From Microbacterium sp. XT11 (GTDB lineage: Bacteria; Actinomycetota; Actinomycetes; Actinomycetales; Microbacteriaceae), in the NCBI RefSeq assembly GCF_001513675.1, contig NZ_CP013859.1:497081-561080 (forward strand): a stretch of DNA of 64,000 nucleotides, read 5' to 3'. A model generated the notes under the pieces. The model was given only the letters and a program-made list of their open reading frames with translations. It made no database searches and was not told the DNA's origin. Both the position numbers and the translations under genes were made by a program. Positions 61,771 through 64,000 of this stretch are shown here, one piece after another. Numbering within the stretch: position 1 is the first letter of the stretch; each line of letters begins with the position of its first letter.

Positions 61771-62928
61771 TCAGCGCGCGGTGAGTTTCAGACTCTCCAC
61801 GCGCCCCACCGGCTGCGGCATCCGGAGCGGTCCGGCGCCCGGTGTGATGGTGCCGAGGATGCGCGCCTCCCGCGCTCCCGTCCCGCCGGGCACGACGGCA
61901 GGAACTCCGTGCAGCGTGCACCATCCGATGAGCGCGAAGAGGATCGCCTCCTTGCCGTCGGCCGAAGCGCCGAGCTCGTCGGCGAGAACCACCTCGACGT
62001 CGGGCAGGGCGTCACGGAGTCCCTGCATGATGAGCGGGTTCCGGCATCCGCCGCCCGACACGGCGAGGAAGCGGATGCCGGCCGCTCTCACGTCCTGCGC
62101 CACGGTCCGGACCGTGAGCTCGGTGAGCGTGCGCACGAGGTCGGCGGGCGCGATGTCACGGCCCTCCGTCATGCGGCGCACATAGTCGAGGTGGAAATGC
62201 TCCTTGCCCGTGCTCTTCGGCGCGGGGAGCGCGTAGTACGGGTCGGCGAGGAGTGCCTCGAGCAGTGCATGGTCGACGCGTCCGCTCCGGGCGATCGCGG
62301 CGTCGGCGTCGTAGCCGCGGTCGTCGAGACGCTCGGCCACGACGACCGCGTCGATGAGCGCGTTGGCCGGTCCGACATCGTACGCAGACAGTCCGTCGAG
62401 CCCCACGACGGTGATGTTGGCGATGCCTCCCAGGTTGAGCGCCGCAGAGACGCCGGGACGGCCGCGCAGCAGGAGCTCGTCGAGGAACGACACGAGGGGC
62501 GCACCGTGTCCGCCCGCGGTGATGTCGCGGATGCGCACGTCGGAGACGACGGGCACCCCGAGGCGTTCGGCGATCCAGGCGGGCTGGCCGATCTGCAGGG
62601 TGCCGCGGGCGTGTCCAACCTCGACCCAGTGGTAGACGGTCTGACCGTGCGTGCACACGGCGTCGACGCCGCCGACGGATGCCGCGGCCGCTGCAGCCAC
62701 CTCGGCGAACGCCTGGCCGATGAACGTGTCGAGTTCGCACACCTCCGCGAAGGTGGTCTGCGCGGGAGGCAGCGCCGCGATCAGCCGGGACCGCAGCTCC
62801 GGATCATAGGGAACGCTGTCTTCGTGCAGCACCGTGCCGTGCACGGCGCCTCCCGACTCCTCGAAGTCGACGACGGTGACGTCGATCCCGTCGTGCGAGG
62901 TTCCTGAGAGCAGTCCGAGTACGCGCAT
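61771..62928 (-). CDS. anmK: Anhydro-N-acetylmuramic acid kinase
   Basis: A 385-residue kinase that opens and phosphorylates 1,6-anhydro-MurNAc to MurNAc-6-phosphate in cell-wall recycling. [19 protein letters not shown] (ATP site; Met of the usual SGTSMDG is His), [46 protein letters not shown] and [19 protein letters not shown] are the family motifs. GGAAGGA lies six bases before ATG 62928. It is the strongest evidence that this region handles peptidoglycan glycan. Confidence 0.93.
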   Translation of the reverse strand: MRVLGLLSGTSHDGIDVTVVDFEESGGAVHGTVLHEDSVPYDPELRSRLIAALPPAQTTFAEVCELDTFIGQAFAEVAAAAAASVGGVDAVCTHGQTVYHWVEVGHARGTLQIGQPAWIAERLGVPVVSDVRIRDITAGGHGAPLVSFLDELLLRGRPGVSAALNLGGIANITVVGLDGLSAYDVGPANALIDAVVVAERLDDRGYDADAAIARSGRVDHALLEALLADPYYALPAPKSTGKEHFHLDYVRRMTEGRDIAPADLVRTLTELTVRTVAQDVRAAGIRFLAVSGGGCRNPLIMQGLRDALPDVEVVLADELGASADGKEAILFALIGWCTLHGVPAVVPGGTGAREARILGTITPGAGPLRMPQPVGRVESLKLTAR

Positions 62929-62978
62929 GCGTGTCCTTCCATCGTCCCTTCGAGCGTACGGGTCCGCGCGCAGGTCTC

Positions 62979-63013
62979 CCTCCACATCCCTTCCCCTCGC
63001 GGACTTCTCCACA
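62979..63013 (+). promoter_or_regulatory. CCTCCACAT-N20-TCCACA element, copy C
   Basis: CCTCCACAT at 62979-62987 and TCCACA at 63008-63013, spacer 20; the coiled-coil start lies 119 bases after the first base. Confidence 0.65.
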
Positions 63014-63097
63014 CATTCCGAGATACGTCCGCGACGGGCCCCGCGTGTCGCGTGCGGCCGCGTAGCGTCGAGCCCGTCCCCTCACGAGACTGGAGGC

Positions 63098-63745
63098 ATG
63101 TACGTGTCCGCAGAGATCATCGCCGTCATCCTGAGCGCCGTCGGCATCATCGTCACGCTCGGCGCGGGCATGTTCGCGGGCTTCAGCTGGTGCGTGCGGC
63201 GAGCGGATGCCGGAGACGCCCGGCTCGAGGAGCGGATCGACGCGCTCGACACGAGGCTCACGACGAAGATCGACGACGTCGAAGACAAACTCACCAGACG
63301 CATCGACGACGTCGAAGACAAACTCACCAGACGCATCGACGACGTCGAGAACAAGCTCAGCACACGCATCGACGACGTCGAGAACAAGCTCAGCACACGC
63401 ATCGACGACGTCGAAAACAAGCTCACCACACGAATCGACGACGTCGAGAACAAGCTCACCACACGCGGTGAGGGGCTCATGGAGGGGCAGGCCTCACTGA
63501 GGAGCGACATGGCTGTCATCGCACATCAGGTGGGCGTGCTCACCTCGGACGTCGCCGAGCTCAAGGCCGACGTCACCGTGCTCAAGGCCGACGTCACCGT
63601 GCTCAAGGCCGGCGTCGCCGATCTGAAAGGCGACGTCACCGAGCTGAAGGCCGACGTCGCCGCGCTGCAGAGCGACATGTTCGAGGTGAAACTCGCCATC
63701 GCCCGCTGGGAGGGGCCGCCACGTCATCTGATGCTGACGCGGTGA
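63098..63745 (+). CDS. Membrane-anchored coiled-coil repeat protein, paralogue C
   Basis: A 215-residue product. One helix (AEIIAVILSAVGIIVTLGAGMFAGFSWCV) precedes six 11-residue repeats of the type RIDDVENKLTT, then heptad-like DVTVLKADVTVLKAGV repeats, ending VKLAIARWEGPPRHLMLTR. Hendecads and heptads both form coiled coils; the rod would project from the membrane. No known domain. GAGACT lies six bases before ATG 63098. Shares plan, ending and upstream element with the genes at 36567 and 48721. Confidence 0.8.
   Translation: MYVSAEIIAVILSAVGIIVTLGAGMFAGFSWCVRRADAGDARLEERIDALDTRLTTKIDDVEDKLTRRIDDVEDKLTRRIDDVENKLSTRIDDVENKLSTRIDDVENKLTTRIDDVENKLTTRGEGLMEGQASLRSDMAVIAHQVGVLTSDVAELKADVTVLKADVTVLKAGVADLKGDVTELKADVAALQSDMFEVKLAIARWEGPPRHLMLTR
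63269..63466 (+). repeat. 33-bp tandem repeats (hendecads) in paralogue C
   Basis: Six 33-base units of ATCGACGACGTCGA... in frame; units fall into three adjacent near-identical pairs, showing recent stepwise duplication. A 21-base array (GTCACCGTGCTCAAGGCCGAC) follows at about 63571-63660. Confidence 0.95.
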
Positions 63746-63760
63746 CCCCTTCGGCGATGC

Positions 63761-64000
63761 TCAGCGGAGGACGAGCGCGGCCGCTCCGATCAGGGGACCT
63801 TCGTCCCCGAGCCCCGACCGCACGACGCGTGTGCGGCGGGAGTACTCATGAGCGGCGCTGGCGGTGAGAGCCTGTTGCACGAGCTCGATGTAATCCGCGG
63901 ACACACGGGAGAAGCCTCCGCCGATCGCCACGACGTCGAGGTCGACGAGTGTCGCAGCATCCGCGAGCGCTTCGCCGACGGCCCTTGCCGACCGCTCGAT
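63761..64000 (-). CDS. ROK family protein, C-terminal part (5' truncated by window edge)
   Basis: The 79 visible residues begin IERSARAVGEALADAATLVDLDVVAIGGGFSRV and end GDEGPLIGAAALVLR. AIGGGFS and the terminal L-GAA-L pattern are conserved in ROK sugar kinases and regulators. The N-terminal ATP motif and the zinc-binding Cys box lie outside the window, so kinase and repressor cannot be told apart. In this context a GlcNAc or MurNAc-related kinase is attractive. Confidence 0.8.
   Translation of the reverse strand: MERSARAVGEALADAATLVDLDVVAIGGGFSRVSADYIELVQQALTASAAHEYSRRTRVVRSGLGDEGPLIGAAALVLR

Overview
The window reads as chromosomal DNA of a high-GC actinobacterium, most probably Microbacteriaceae and plausibly Microbacterium. 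Supporting signs are very strong G/C third positions, dense ATGA/GTGA operon overlaps, GTG starts, leaderless promoters (a TANNNT-like hexamer six or seven bases before the start codon), a coproporphyrin-type heme cluster with hemQ, and a DUF222/HNH gene behind a LexA-like box. The genus is inferred from style, not from a search. No rRNA, tRNA, CRISPR array, insertion sequence or prophage was recognised.

Layout. 1-3.1 kb: sugar ABC importer (binding protein cut by the window edge, two permeases), closed by a terminator. 3.2-10.7 kb: housekeeping genes (aldo/keto reductase, DUF4407 membrane protein, SixA-like phosphatase, rlmN, an L7/L12-like membrane protein, two SDRs, DUF488). 10.7-13.8 kb: ykoEDC-type thiamine-precursor ECF importer under a TPP riboswitch. 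13.8-23.4 kb: D,D-carboxypeptidase, heterodimeric ABC exporter, 3-hydroxyisobutyryl-CoA hydrolase, and an ABC ATPase with a very long acidic, His-rich tail. 23.5-25.8 kb: small protein and an SOS-type DUF222/HNH gene. 25.8-36.3 kb: heme biosynthesis from glutamyl-tRNA to the late oxidase/decarboxylase steps (hemA divergent from hemE-hemY, then hemQ-C-D-B-L), interrupted by three small yqjD/yqjE/ytxH-like envelope genes; no ferrochelatase is visible. 36.5-38.4 kb: a short coiled-coil gene, then an APH(3')-like phosphotransferase between a truncated and a complete copy of one HhH-GPD gene. 38.5-49.7 kb: glyS, VOC, GNAT, POT transporter, a lactamase-fold pseudoenzyme, an M13 peptidase, DUF1992, a MATE pump, a frameshifted coiled-coil paralogue and a SpoU methyltransferase. 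49.8-52.6 kb: manganese module mntH-mntR with a two-palindrome operator. 52.6-64 kb: an amino-sugar / cell-wall-glycan salvage region (broken secreted GHL10 hydrolase, RpiR regulator, nagZ, ABC importer, HAD phosphatase, anmK, ROK protein).

Three observations cut across the genes. (1) Three unlinked short genes encode one N-terminal membrane helix plus variable coiled-coil repeats, and all three carry the same upstream element, CCTCCACAT-N20-TCCAC, with identical spacing. (2) At least six gene ends have short tandem repeats whose unit contains the stop codon itself. (3) The salvage cluster looks like a route for denuded peptidoglycan glycan whose secreted first enzyme has just been lost through a nonsense codon and a frameshift. 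These are the best candidates for something undescribed.
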